Under the pieces are notes generated by a model. The model made no database searches. It saw nothing but the letters and a program-made list of their open reading frames with translations, and was not told the DNA's origin. Of a DNA stretch of 64,000 nt, positions 8,146 through 16,571 are shown one piece after another; position 1 is the first letter of the stretch, and each line of letters opens with the position of its first letter. The DNA is from Pseudomonadota bacterium. Its GTDB lineage: Bacteria > Pseudomonadota > Gammaproteobacteria > Burkholderiales > JAJZQI01. The position numbers and the translations under genes are program-made. Location: positions 83,511 through 147,510 of the forward strand of contig JAJZQI010000001.1 of assembly GCA_021851875.1 (NCBI GenBank), written 5' to 3'.

Positions 8146-8735
8146 TGAGCACCTTACAGCTTTCCCCGCTCGACGATGTACTGAACACAGCGACGTTTGT
8201 GGCGCCGGGCATGGGTTTGCCTGTTGCGCTGGTGGATGTGTCACTGCGGCCGCGTTATGGCTGCAAGGGACCGGGTGCGGCGACCTGGTTGCAGAGCATG
8301 GGTTTGCCCGTGCCTGCTTTGCCCAACAGTGCGGTGGCGCTTGCGGGGGATGGACATGTGTTGCGCCTGGGCATGACCGAATTTCTGGTTGAAGCGCCGG
8401 CCCAGACGGTGCAGACACTGTCGTGCACTCCGCGCAGCGCGGGGGTTTATCCGGTGTTGCGGCAGGACTTGTGCCTGCACATGACGGGCCGCCGTTTGCC
8501 GCAACTGTTGCTGCAGACCTGCAGCTTCAATTTTGCCGCGCTGGATCTGACCCAGGCTCCCGTGGTGCTGACATCCATGGTTGGCGTGGCTGTCACGATA
8601 CTGCCCGGCGAGCGCAACGGCGTGCCGGATTACCGCATCTGGTGCGATGGTAGTTTCGGCATCTATCTGTGGCACACATTGAGCAGCATAGCGGTTGAAC
8701 TGGGCGGCGGTCCGGTGCGTGCAAGTTTTGAGTGA
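8145..8735 (+). CDS. mgdD: N-methylglutamate dehydrogenase, SoxG-like subunit
   Basis: A 196-residue protein placed and sized like sarcosine oxidase gamma. It has a weak GcvT-like fold with the segments RYGCKGPGAATWLQSMGLP and YRIWCDGSFGIYLWHTL. The gamma subunit is the least conserved member of the complex, so the call leans on position at the end of mgdABC. The start is ATG 8145, seven bases after AAGGAGG; a TTG one codon earlier is less likely. Confidence 0.85.
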   Translation: MSTLQLSPLDDVLNTATFVAPGMGLPVALVDVSLRPRYGCKGPGAATWLQSMGLPVPALPNSAVALAGDGHVLRLGMTEFLVEAPAQTVQTLSCTPRSAGVYPVLRQDLCLHMTGRRLPQLLLQTCSFNFAALDLTQAPVVLTSMVGVAVTILPGERNGVPDYRIWCDGSFGIYLWHTLSSIAVELGGGPVRASFE

Positions 8736-8814
8736 TTTTGAGCAAGCCGGAATGGCTTTGATTAACCCCAAGCGCCTTTGAAACCCTTGGTCCCCGCCTA
8801 TCCAGGAGGATGAG

Positions 8815-10149
8815 ATGAACGTAGCAGAAGCAAAGAAGCTGTTGCAAGACAATAAAGTGAAATTCGTGCTGGCCCAGTTCGTGGATATTCACGGTACAGC
8901 CAAGGCCAAGGCGGTACCGGCCGACCATTTCGACGACATCCTGACGGCCGGTGCCGGCTTTGCCGGGTTTGCCGTGTGGGGGCTGGGGATCGAGCCGCAT
9001 GGTCCGGATTTCATGGCCGTGGGGGACCCCTCTACCGTATCGCTGGTGCCCTGGCAGCCGGGGTTTGCCCGTATCGCCTGCGATGGGCATGTGCAGGGCC
9101 AGCCGTGGGAATACGACAGCCGCGTGACGCTGAAAAAGCAGATCAAGCGCCTGGCCGACAAGGGCATGGTGTTCTATACCGGCCTTGAGCCCGAGTTTTC
9201 CCTGCTCAAGCGCGACGACCAGGGCAAGATCGTGCCCTGCGACGAGACCGACTCGCTGGCCAAACCCTGTTATGACTACAAGGGTCTGTCACGTGTGCGT
9301 GACTATCTGGAGCGCCTGGTCGACAGCATGAAGGCGGTGAACATCGACGTGTACCAGATCGACCACGAAGACGCCAACGGCCAGTTCGAAATCAACTACA
9401 CCTATGCGGATTGTTTGACCTCCTGCGACAGCTACGTGTTCTTCAAGATGGCGGCGGCGGAAATCGCCAACGACATGGGGCTGATCTGCTCCTTCATGCC
9501 CAAGCCGTTTGCCAACCGACCCGGCAACGGCATGCACATGCACATGTCGGTGGGGCCGCTGGGAGGCAAGGGCAACCTGTTCGAAGACAAGAGCGATCCG
9601 CGCGGGCTGGGCCTGTCGAAAATGGCCTACCAGTTTCTTGCCGGCGTATTGAAACACGGCCCGGCGCTGGCGGCTCTGTGTGCGCCGACGGTGAATTCCT
9701 ACAAGCGCCTTGTCGTCGGGCGTTCGCTCACCGGCGCAACCTGGGCGCCGGCCTATATCAGCTACGGCGACAACAACCGCTCCAGCATGGTGCGCATACC
9801 CGGCGGACGGCTGGAACTGCGCTTGCCGGACGGCGGCTGCAACCCCTATCTGGCTACCGCGGCTGTCATTGCGGCCGGCATGGACGGCATTGAAAACGAG
9901 CTGGACCCGGGCGAACCGCAAAACATCAACCTGTACAACCTGTCGCCCGAGGAATTGAAAGCCAAAGGCATCGGCATCCTGCCGCAAAACCTGCACGAAG
10001 CCCTGCTGGCGCTGGAGCAGGACGAGGTGATCAAACAGGCCCTGGGCCCGGTGGCGGACGAGTTTCTCAAGCTCAAGCACATGGAATGGGTGGAGTACAT
10101 GCGCCATGTGTCGGATTGGGAAATCGACTCGTATCTGGAATTTTTCTGA
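8815..10149 (+). CDS. gmaS: Gamma-glutamylmethylamide synthetase (glutamine synthetase-like)
   Basis: A 444-residue member of the glutamine synthetase superfamily: beta-grasp N-terminus, then [39 protein letters not shown] and the [16 protein letters not shown] substrate/ATP segment. GmaS joins methylamine to the gamma-carboxyl of glutamate using ATP. This branch resembles GlnT-type enzymes, so true glutamine synthetase activity is an alternative; the position between mgdABCD and mgsABC makes GmaS much more likely. It has a strong AGGAGG ribosome site at 8803-8808 and is followed after 12 bases by mgsA. Confidence 0.92.
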   Translation: MNVAEAKKLLQDNKVKFVLAQFVDIHGTAKAKAVPADHFDDILTAGAGFAGFAVWGLGIEPHGPDFMAVGDPSTVSLVPWQPGFARIACDGHVQGQPWEYDSRVTLKKQIKRLADKGMVFYTGLEPEFSLLKRDDQGKIVPCDETDSLAKPCYDYKGLSRVRDYLERLVDSMKAVNIDVYQIDHEDANGQFEINYTYADCLTSCDSYVFFKMAAAEIANDMGLICSFMPKPFANRPGNGMHMHMSVGPLGGKGNLFEDKSDPRGLGLSKMAYQFLAGVLKHGPALAALCAPTVNSYKRLVVGRSLTGATWAPAYISYGDNNRSSMVRIPGGRLELRLPDGGCNPYLATAAVIAAGMDGIENELDPGEPQNINLYNLSPEELKAKGIGILPQNLHEALLALEQDEVIKQALGPVADEFLKLKHMEWVEYMRHVSDWEIDSYLEFF

Positions 10150-10161
10150 GAGGAAAGCATT

Positions 10162-11070
10162 ATGTGTGGAATTGTCGGATTGCTGGTGAAAACGCCGGCT
10201 TTACGCGATCGGCTGGGCGAACTGATGGTGCCCATGCTCATCGGCATGACCGAACGGGGGCCCGATTCGGCCGGTCTGGCGGTGTTTACCGAGATGCTGG
10301 GCGAGAACAGCCGTAAAATCAGCGTGTATTCCGGCTTGACGGAAGAGGGCGACGATTTCAACTGGCAGGCGCTTGGCCATGCCATTAGTACTCATCTGGG
10401 TGTGGCGGCCAGTGTCGAAGCCAAGGGCAACCACGCCGTGATAACCGTGGCCGGTTCGGCCGAGCCGGTGAAGCACTGGATGCGCGAGACCTATCCCAAG
10501 CTGTATCTGCTTTCCACTGGTCGCAGCATCGACCTGTACAAGGACATCGGCACACCGGGCGAAGTGGCCCAGCGCTATGATTTCAAACATCTGAAGGGTA
10601 CCCACTTGGTCGGCCACACCCGGATGGCGACCGAATCGGCTGTAACACCGGAGCGCGCTCACCCCTTCACCGCCGGCGAGGATTTTTGTCTGGTGCACAA
10701 CGGCTCCCTGTCCAACCCCTACGGCATTCGCCGCATGCTGGAGCCGCTGGGCATCGGCTTTGAAACCGACAACGACACCGAAGCCGCCTGCCGTTTTCTG
10801 GAATGGCGGCTGCGTGAGGGCGACGATCTGGAAGTGGCGTTGCAAAAGGGTTTTGAAGAGCTCGATGGTTTCTTCACCTTCCTCATGGGCACGTCGGACA
10901 AGCTGGCGCTGATTCGCGACCCGTTTGCCTGCAAGCCGGCCGTGGTGGCCGAAACCGACGATTTTGTCGCCATCGCTTCGGAGTTCCGTTCGCTGGCGCA
11001 TTTGCCCGGTATCAAGAACGCCCATGTGTTTGAACCCGCACCGGAGGAGATGTACGTATGGAACATCTGA
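10162..11070 (+). CDS. mgsA: N-methylglutamate synthase subunit A, class II glutamine amidotransferase
   Basis: The 302-residue protein starts MCGIVGLL, so after Met removal the N-terminal nucleophile cysteine of class II amidotransferases is present. Further family motifs are TERGPDSAGLAVF, GHTRMATESAVTPERAHPF and LVHNGSLSNP. In N-methylglutamate synthase this subunit handles the gamma-glutamyl(methyl)amide and delivers methylamine to the FMN subunit. Its length fits a stand-alone GltB amidotransferase domain. It overlaps mgsB by 13 bases. Confidence 0.92.
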   Translation: MCGIVGLLVKTPALRDRLGELMVPMLIGMTERGPDSAGLAVFTEMLGENSRKISVYSGLTEEGDDFNWQALGHAISTHLGVAASVEAKGNHAVITVAGSAEPVKHWMRETYPKLYLLSTGRSIDLYKDIGTPGEVAQRYDFKHLKGTHLVGHTRMATESAVTPERAHPFTAGEDFCLVHNGSLSNPYGIRRMLEPLGIGFETDNDTEAACRFLEWRLREGDDLEVALQKGFEELDGFFTFLMGTSDKLALIRDPFACKPAVVAETDDFVAIASEFRSLAHLPGIKNAHVFEPAPEEMYVWNI

Positions 11071-11756
11071 CCTTTGATCTGGCGCAACGCCCGTTGCGTG
11101 AACTGAACCAGTTGCTGCACACCGATGCCGAGGCCGGCAAGATCGGCAAGGTGACGGTCAGCAACCCGGACGGCGCCCATAACATCGCCGTGGGGCTCAA
11201 TTGCCCGGTGGAAGTGGAGGTGATCGGTCATGCCGGTTATTACGTCGGCGGCATGAACAAGAGCGCCAGCATTACCGTGACCGGCAGCGCCGGTACCGGT
11301 GCGGCGGAAAACATGATGAGCGGCAAGGTGCACATCAAGGGCTTCGCCTCCAACGGCGCCGGCGCTTCGGCGCACGGCGGGCTGCTGGTGATCGACGGCG
11401 ATGCCGGTTTGCGGTGCGGTATTTCGCTCAAGGGCGGCGATATTGTGGTGGGCGGTTCCGTCGGCAGTTTTTCCGCCTTCATGGCGCAGGCCGGCCGCAT
11501 GGTGATCTGCGGCGATGCCGGCGATGCGCTGGGCGATTCGCTGTACGAAGCGGTGTTGTACGTCAAAGGCAACATCACGTCGCTCGGCGCAGACGCGCAA
11601 ATCGAACCGATGAGCGAGACGGACTATGCCGCCGTGGCCGCACTGCTGCAACAGTCCGGACCGGCTTTTGCGGCACACGACCCGCACGACTTCAAGCGCG
11701 TGGCTTCGGCCAGAACGCTTTATCACTGGAACGCCGACGCGGACCAGGAATACTGA
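11058..11756 (+). CDS. mgsB: N-methylglutamate synthase subunit B, GXGXG domain
   Basis: A 232-residue protein built on the GXGXG right-handed beta-helix found at the C-terminus of glutamate synthase large subunit. Regularly spaced glycine turns are visible (VIGHAGYYVGGMNKSASITV, GSAGTGAAENMMSG, KGFASNGAGASAHGGLLV, GGDIVVGGSVGSF). It is probably structural within the MgsABC complex. The N-terminal leader (about residues 1-35) precedes the helix. It is followed after 13 bases by mgsC, whose ribosome site GAGAGGA lies at the mgsB stop. Confidence 0.9.
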   Translation: MEHLTFDLAQRPLRELNQLLHTDAEAGKIGKVTVSNPDGAHNIAVGLNCPVEVEVIGHAGYYVGGMNKSASITVTGSAGTGAAENMMSGKVHIKGFASNGAGASAHGGLLVIDGDAGLRCGISLKGGDIVVGGSVGSFSAFMAQAGRMVICGDAGDALGDSLYEAVLYVKGNITSLGADAQIEPMSETDYAAVAALLQQSGPAFAAHDPHDFKRVASARTLYHWNADADQEY

Positions 11757-11769
11757 GAGGACAACGACC

Positions 11770-13134
11770 ATGGACAGCAAACCGGTTCATTTCAAGCGTA
11801 TCGCCAAAGAAGAGTCCTGGGGTTACAACCGCAGCACCATCGACTACATCCAGAATGCCGCCGCGCACGGCCTGTACGAAATTCGCGGCCTGGGGGCCAA
11901 GCGCAAGGTGCCGCATTTCGACGATCTGGTATTTCTCGGCGCCTCGCTGTCGCGTTATCCGCTGGAGGGGTATAGGGAAAAGTGCTCCACCAAGACCATC
12001 CTGGGCACCCGTTTCGCCAAAAAACCCATTGAACTGGCCATTCCCATTACCGTGGCGGGCATGAGTTTCGGCTCGCTGTCGGCCAACGTGAAAGAGTCGC
12101 TCGGGCGCGCCGCCTCCGAAATGGGCACGTCCACCACCACCGGCGACGGCGGCATGACGCAGGAAGAGCGCTTGTCTTCCAAGACGCTTATTTATCAGTG
12201 CCTGCCGTCGCGTTACGGCTTCAACCCGGACGACGTGCGCCGTGCCGACGCCATCGAGGTGGTGATCGGCCAGGGCGCCAAACCGGGCGGCGGCGGCATG
12301 CTGCTGGGACAGAAAATTTCCCCCCGTGTGGCAGCCATGCGCACGCTGCCGGAAGGCATCGACCAGCGTTCGGCCTGCCGTCACCCCGACTGGACCGGGC
12401 CGGATGATCTGGCCATCAAAATCCAGGAATTGCGTGAACTGACCGATTGGGAAAAGCCCATTTACGTCAAAGTGGGCGCCACCCGCACCTTCAACGACGT
12501 GAAGCTGGCGGTGCATTCCGGCGCCGATGTGGTGGTGGTGGACGGCATGCAGGGCGGTACGGCCGCCACTCAGAGCTGCTTTATCGAGCATGTCGGTATC
12601 CCGACGCTGGCAGCCGTGCGTCAGGCCGTGGATGCGCTGGAAGACCTGAACATGAAGGGCAAGGTACAGTTGATCGTTTCCGGCGGTATCCGTACCGGTG
12701 CAGACGTGGCCAAGGCGCTGGCGATGGGGGCCGATGCGGTGGCCATCGGCCAGGGTGTGCTGTATGCGCTGGGTTGTAATAGCGAAACGTATGTGCAGAA
12801 CGGCGCACATTTTTCCGCTGAAGACGGCTATACCGCTCTTGGCACGGCGGCCGGTTTCTGCCACCACTGTCATACCGGCAAATGCCCGGTCGGCATCACC
12901 ACGCAGGATGTCATACTCGAACAACGGCTGAATCCAGACGTGGGTGCCAAACGGCTGAAGAACTACCTGAAAACGCTTAACATGGAACTCACCACCATTG
13001 CCCGCGCCTGCGGCAAGCAGAATGTGCATCACCTCGAACCGGAGGATCTGGTGGCGCTGACGGTGGAGGCGGCCGCCATGGCGCGTCTGCCATTGGCTGG
13101 GACCAATTGGATTCCGGGCATAAGCGGCTACTGA
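11770..13134 (+). CDS. mgsC: N-methylglutamate synthase subunit C, FMN and Fe-S glutamate-synthase domain
   Basis: A 454-residue protein equivalent to the FMN-binding synthase domain of GltB. It has VAGMSFGSLSANVKESLGRAA, GDGGMTQEER, VVIGQGAKPGGGGML and VVDGMQGGTAATQ, plus a three-cysteine iron-sulfur motif within GFCHHCHTGKCPVG near residue 372. In N-methylglutamate synthase it condenses methylamine with 2-oxoglutarate. The start at 11770 follows a good ribosome site; an upstream in-frame extension lies within mgsB and is out of character. With mgsA and mgsB it reconstitutes a split glutamate-synthase large subunit. Confidence 0.92.
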   Translation: MDSKPVHFKRIAKEESWGYNRSTIDYIQNAAAHGLYEIRGLGAKRKVPHFDDLVFLGASLSRYPLEGYREKCSTKTILGTRFAKKPIELAIPITVAGMSFGSLSANVKESLGRAASEMGTSTTTGDGGMTQEERLSSKTLIYQCLPSRYGFNPDDVRRADAIEVVIGQGAKPGGGGMLLGQKISPRVAAMRTLPEGIDQRSACRHPDWTGPDDLAIKIQELRELTDWEKPIYVKVGATRTFNDVKLAVHSGADVVVVDGMQGGTAATQSCFIEHVGIPTLAAVRQAVDALEDLNMKGKVQLIVSGGIRTGADVAKALAMGADAVAIGQGVLYALGCNSETYVQNGAHFSAEDGYTALGTAAGFCHHCHTGKCPVGITTQDVILEQRLNPDVGAKRLKNYLKTLNMELTTIARACGKQNVHHLEPEDLVALTVEAAAMARLPLAGTNWIPGISGY

Positions 13135-13143
13135 GCATATACA

Positions 13144-14016
13144 ATGAGTGCACAGATACTCGACGGCAAGGGGCTTTCTGCCCGTTTACGGGCCAGGCTG
13201 CGCCAGCGCGCCGAAGCGCTGGCGGCGCAAGGCCGGCAGCCTGGTCTGGCGGTGGTGCTGGTGGGGGATAGCCCGGCGTCGCAACTGTATGTGAAGAACA
13301 AGATTCGGGCTTGCGAAGAATCCGGTATCCATTCCTTGCAACACTGCCTGCCGCAGGAAACGAGCGAAACGGCGCTGCTGGAACTGATCGGGCAGTTGAA
13401 TGTGGATGAGGCAGTGCATGGTATTTTGGTGCAATTGCCCTTGCCGCCTCATATCGATGTCAGGCGGGTGCTGGCGGCGATCGCGGTGGAAAAGGATGTG
13501 GACGGTTTCCATGTTCACAATGTCGGCCACCTGACGATAGGTAATCCCGGCTTACCGCCTTGCACGCCTGCTGGCGTGATGGCCTTGCTGGAGGACGCAG
13601 GCATTGATCTGGCGGGGAAGCATGCCGTGGTCATCGGCGCATCCAACATTGTTGGCAAACCGATGGCACTGATGTTGCTGGCTAAGGGGGCGACAGTGAC
13701 GATTTGCCATGCAAAAACCCGCAATTTGACGCAACACACGATTTTCGCGGATGTTGTGGTGGCGGCTGCAGGATGCCCCAAACTGGTGCGGAAACAAATG
13801 ATCCAAAATGGTGCTGTGATTGTCGATGTGGGAATTAATCGGCTGCCGGACGGCACCATTGCAGGTGATGTGGATTTTGATGAAGTGCAGCAGATCGCCG
13901 GCTGGATTTCGCCGGTTCCCGGCGGAGTGGGTCCGATGACGGTGACCATGTTGATGGAAAACACTCTGCGAGCGGCGGAACAGAGCATGTTTTGCTGCTC
14001 GCAGGGTGAAAAATAA
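13144..14016 (+). CDS. folD: Bifunctional methylene-THF dehydrogenase/cyclohydrolase
   Basis: FolD converts methylene-THF to methenyl-THF and then to 10-formyl-THF. The 290-residue protein has the family motifs LVGDSPASQLYVKNKIRACEE (catalytic Lys in YVKNK), GILVQLPLPPH, KDVDGFH and the C-terminal PVPGGVGPMTVTML. It starts nine bases after mgsC and is probably in the same transcript. Its place at the end of a methylamine operon points to handling of methylene-THF made by MgdABCD. It may also be the general housekeeping copy; no second copy is visible in the window. Confidence 0.95.
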   Translation: MSAQILDGKGLSARLRARLRQRAEALAAQGRQPGLAVVLVGDSPASQLYVKNKIRACEESGIHSLQHCLPQETSETALLELIGQLNVDEAVHGILVQLPLPPHIDVRRVLAAIAVEKDVDGFHVHNVGHLTIGNPGLPPCTPAGVMALLEDAGIDLAGKHAVVIGASNIVGKPMALMLLAKGATVTICHAKTRNLTQHTIFADVVVAAAGCPKLVRKQMIQNGAVIVDVGINRLPDGTIAGDVDFDEVQQIAGWISPVPGGVGPMTVTMLMENTLRAAEQSMFCCSQGEK

Positions 14017-14119
14017 AAAAACTGGCTGCAGTAACAACATACATCTGGCGAGTAATAAGAGCGTGCAGGGCGTGGCGAAGGATGCCTGCTTGAATGAATT
14101 TCAAGCGCTGGCGCTAAGT

Positions 14120-14135
14120 TGGCATCTTTCCTGCA
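14120..14135 (+). promoter_or_regulatory. Sigma-54-type promoter for glnK-amtB
   Basis: TGGCATCTTTCCTGCA has GG (14121-14122) and GC (14133-14134) separated by exactly 10 bases, as required for a -24/-12 promoter. It lies about 62 bases upstream of the glnK start codon, in the 180-base gap after folD. No strong sigma-70 boxes were seen there. NtrC-type enhancer sites were not clearly recognised upstream. Confidence 0.7.
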
Positions 14136-14196
14136 TTGAACTGGGTTTGTCTGTTGTTTTTCGAAGTTTTGCATTACCACCAACGAAGGAGTCAAC

Positions 14197-14535
14197 ATGA
14201 AGCTTGTTACTGCAGTCATCAAGCCGTTCAAGCTTGACGAAGTGCGGGAAGCTCTGGCAGCCGTAGGCGTACAGGGTATCACCGTCACCGAAGTCAAGGG
14301 GTTTGGTCGACAAAAGGGTCATACCGAGGTGTACCGCGGTGCGGAATACGAGGTAAATTTCCTGCCCAAGATCAAGATCGAGGCGGCCATCGACGATGCG
14401 CAGCTGAGTCCTGCACTTGAGGCAATCGAGAAATCGGCCAATACCGGCAAAATCGGCGACGGAAAAATCTTCGTCACCGGACTTGAACAAGTGATCCGTA
14501 TTCGCACCGGCGAAACCGGATCCGATGCGCTTTGA
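14197..14535 (+). CDS. glnK: Nitrogen regulatory protein PII (GlnK type)
   Basis: This 112-residue PII protein is full length. Tyr51 in the T-loop (YRGAEYEV) is the usual uridylylation site, and the GKIGDGKIFV ATP-binding segment is present. PII binds ATP/ADP and 2-oxoglutarate and, when unmodified, blocks AmtB. Adjacency to amtB (eight bases between the stop and the first possible amtB ATG region) favours the name glnK over glnB. The modifying enzyme GlnD is encoded at 40514-43072. A sigma-54-type promoter precedes it. Confidence 0.95.
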   Translation: MKLVTAVIKPFKLDEVREALAAVGVQGITVTEVKGFGRQKGHTEVYRGAEYEVNFLPKIKIEAAIDDAQLSPALEAIEKSANTGKIGDGKIFVTGLEQVIRIRTGETGSDAL

Positions 14536-14552
14536 TGGAAGGATGTGAAGAA

Positions 14553-16070
14553 ATGAAGAAACTGCTGACACTTCTCGTCCTGCTTGGGACGTTTTTTATG
14601 GCGATGCTGCCGGCTCAAGCCGATACCGCTTCCGCAGTCGCCGCTTCGGCTACGGCTCCGGCCGCCAGTGCGGCAAGCGTCGCTTCAGCTCCGGCTGTTG
14701 CAGCCTCTACTGCAGCTGTTGCTGCCGCGGCCTCCGCTCCTGCAACGGCAGCGCCGGTGGATACCGTCAACAAGGGCGATACCGCCTGGATGATCGTGGC
14801 TACCCTGCTGGTGATCATGATGGCCGTACCCGGCCTGGCATTGTTCTACGGCGGCATGGTGCGCTCCAAGAACATGCTGTCGGTCAGCATGCAGGTGTTC
14901 ATGACTTTCTCGTTGCTGGGTGTGCTCTGGTGCATCTACGGTTACAGCGTGGCATTCACCGAGGGCAATGCCTTCTTCGGCGGCTTGAGCAAAATGTTCC
15001 TCAACGGCGTAACGCCTGACAGCATTGCCGCCACCTTCAGCAAGGGCGTGGGCGTGCCGGAATTCATCTATATTGCTTTCCAGATGACTTTCGCTGCCAT
15101 TACCCCGGCTCTGATCGTCGGTTCTTTTGCCGAGCGCGCCAAATTTTCTGCCGTACTGGCTTTCATGGTGCTGTGGTTCACCTTCTCCTACCTGCCGATG
15201 GCGCATATGGTGTGGTACTGGGCCGGCCCGGATGCCTACACCAGCGCAGACGCTGCCAATGCTGCGGGCGCTACTGCCGGCTTCCTGTTCCAGAAAGGCG
15301 CGCTTGACTTCGCCGGCGGTACCGTCGTGCATATCAACGCCGCTATGGCCGGTCTGGTGGGTGCCTTCATGATCGGCAAGCGCGTCGGTCTGGGCAAGGA
15401 AAGCATGGCTCCGCACAGCCTGACCATGAGCATGATCGGCGCTTCCCTGCTGTGGGTGGGCTGGTTCGGTTTCAACGTGGGCTCCAACCTGGAAGCCAGC
15501 GGCACGGCAACCCTGGCCTTCATCAACACCTTCCTGGCGACCTGCGCGGCTGCCGTGTCCTGGACCTTTGCCGAATGGATGTATAAAGGCAAGCCGTCCA
15601 TGCTGGGTGCCATCTCCGGTGCGATTGCCGGTCTGGTAGCCATTACCCCGGCCTGCGGTTATGTCGGTCCGATGGGGGCGCTGGTAATTGGTCTGGCGGT
15701 CGGCGTAGTGTGCCTGTGGGGTGTCAACGGCCTGAAGAAAATGCTGGGCGCGGACGATACGCTGGACGTATTCGGCGTGCACGGCGTGGGCGGTATTCTG
15801 GGCGCGATCCTGACCGGTGTGTTCGTTTCTCCGGATCTGGGCGGTACCGGTGTATACGACTACGTGGCCAACAAGGTCGGCGATTTCGACATGACTGCGC
15901 AGGTGATCAGCCAGTTGTGGGGTGTCGGTACCGCCATCGTCTGGTCCGGTGTCGTATCCGCCATCGCCTACTTCATCGTCGACAAGACCATCGGTCTGCG
16001 TGTGACCGAAGAAGAAGAGCGCGAAGGTCTGGACACTGCCAGCCACGGCGAGTCGGCTTATCACAACTGA
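14553..16070 (+). CDS. amtB: Ammonium transporter with signal peptide and Ala/Ser-rich periplasmic linker
   Basis: A 505-residue Amt protein. A signal peptide (MKKLLTLLVLLG to about AQA, residue 23) is followed by about 45 residues that are almost all Ala, Ser, Pro, Thr and Val, and then by the 11-helix ammonium channel starting GDTAWMIVATLLVIMM. Family motifs include FYGGMVRSKN, GGTVVHINAAMAGL and DDTLDVFGVHGVGG (pore His). The ATG at 14553 follows GGAAGG; an in-frame upstream ATG at 14532 would disturb the signal peptide. It works with GlnK as a gated ammonium importer. The low-complexity linker is longer than in the E. coli protein. Confidence 0.95.
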   Translation: MKKLLTLLVLLGTFFMAMLPAQADTASAVAASATAPAASAASVASAPAVAASTAAVAAAASAPATAAPVDTVNKGDTAWMIVATLLVIMMAVPGLALFYGGMVRSKNMLSVSMQVFMTFSLLGVLWCIYGYSVAFTEGNAFFGGLSKMFLNGVTPDSIAATFSKGVGVPEFIYIAFQMTFAAITPALIVGSFAERAKFSAVLAFMVLWFTFSYLPMAHMVWYWAGPDAYTSADAANAAGATAGFLFQKGALDFAGGTVVHINAAMAGLVGAFMIGKRVGLGKESMAPHSLTMSMIGASLLWVGWFGFNVGSNLEASGTATLAFINTFLATCAAAVSWTFAEWMYKGKPSMLGAISGAIAGLVAITPACGYVGPMGALVIGLAVGVVCLWGVNGLKKMLGADDTLDVFGVHGVGGILGAILTGVFVSPDLGGTGVYDYVANKVGDFDMTAQVISQLWGVGTAIVWSGVVSAIAYFIVDKTIGLRVTEEEEREGLDTASHGESAYHN

Positions 16071-16090
16071 TAACCGTCACGCGGTTGAAC

Positions 16091-16121
16091 AAAAACGGGG
16101 GCCTTGGCCCCCGTTTTTTTA
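16091..16121 (+). terminator. Rho-independent terminator after amtB
   Basis: A 13-base perfect stem (AAAAACGGGGGCC at 16091-16103, complement at 16106-16118) with a TT loop ends in a run of seven T. It sits between the convergent amtB and polyene operons, and the A-run on the other side means it could work in both directions. Confidence 0.93.
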
Positions 16122-16133
16122 TTGGCTCTTTGC

Positions 16134-16571
16134 CTACAGCCGGTCGGCGTCCATCACCACGGCAGCCCGTCCGCGCAACAGCGGTTGCTGATCCTGTGTC
16201 GCCACAGTGAAGCGGTAGAGCACCATGTTGTCGTCGCCCGACAGGCGTTCGGCCAGAATGTGCAAATCGCCCGCCACATTGTCCAGTCTGACCGTCAGCA
16301 GCTCGACGTCGCGCACGCTGGTCAGGTAGCCCTTGCTCGGTCGTGTGTCTGCGTCGGCAAGCAGCGCGCCGTGCACGGCCATGGCCTGAGCCGCGTATTC
16401 GATACCGCAGGCGGCACCCAGACGACCCTCCAACCTCATCGGGTTGTCGGGCTGGCGATGCGTGCCGGTCTGACAGACGATGCGTTCGTCGTTCCAGTCG
16501 ATCACCTGCTCCAGCAGGCACATGCTGCCCTGGTGCGGGATGCGCTCAGCAATCCAGTTTTTGTCTAGCAT
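16134..16571 (-). CDS. Hotdog-fold 3-hydroxyacyl-ACP dehydratase (ApeP-like)
   Basis: A 145-residue hotdog protein beginning LDKNWIAERIPHQGSMCLLEQV, the FabA/FabZ-type start with the IPHQGSMCL segment holding the likely catalytic His. This matches the ApeP-like dehydratase of aryl-polyene clusters, which removes water from 3-hydroxyacyl-ACP to make the conjugated double bonds. It is the last gene of the minus-strand operon and overlaps the MMPL gene by 7 bases. In described clusters a ketoreductase and another ketosynthase usually accompany it; they are absent here. Confidence 0.8.
   Translation of the reverse strand: MLDKNWIAERIPHQGSMCLLEQVIDWNDERIVCQTGTHRQPDNPMRLEGRLGAACGIEYAAQAMAVHGALLADADTRPSKGYLTSVRDVELLTVRLDNVAGDLHILAERLSGDDNMVLYRFTVATQDQQPLLRGRAAVVMDADRL

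Noticed and set aside
6715-8418. Minus-strand open frame of 567 codons opposite mgdC
   Set aside because: Antisense of a well supported gene and without domain signals.
3437-8735. Reading mgdABCD as a sarcosine oxidase operon (soxBDAG)
   Set aside because: The directly linked gmaS and mgsABC and the CPING form in the small subunit fit N-methylglutamate dehydrogenase; glyA or other sarcosine genes are absent.
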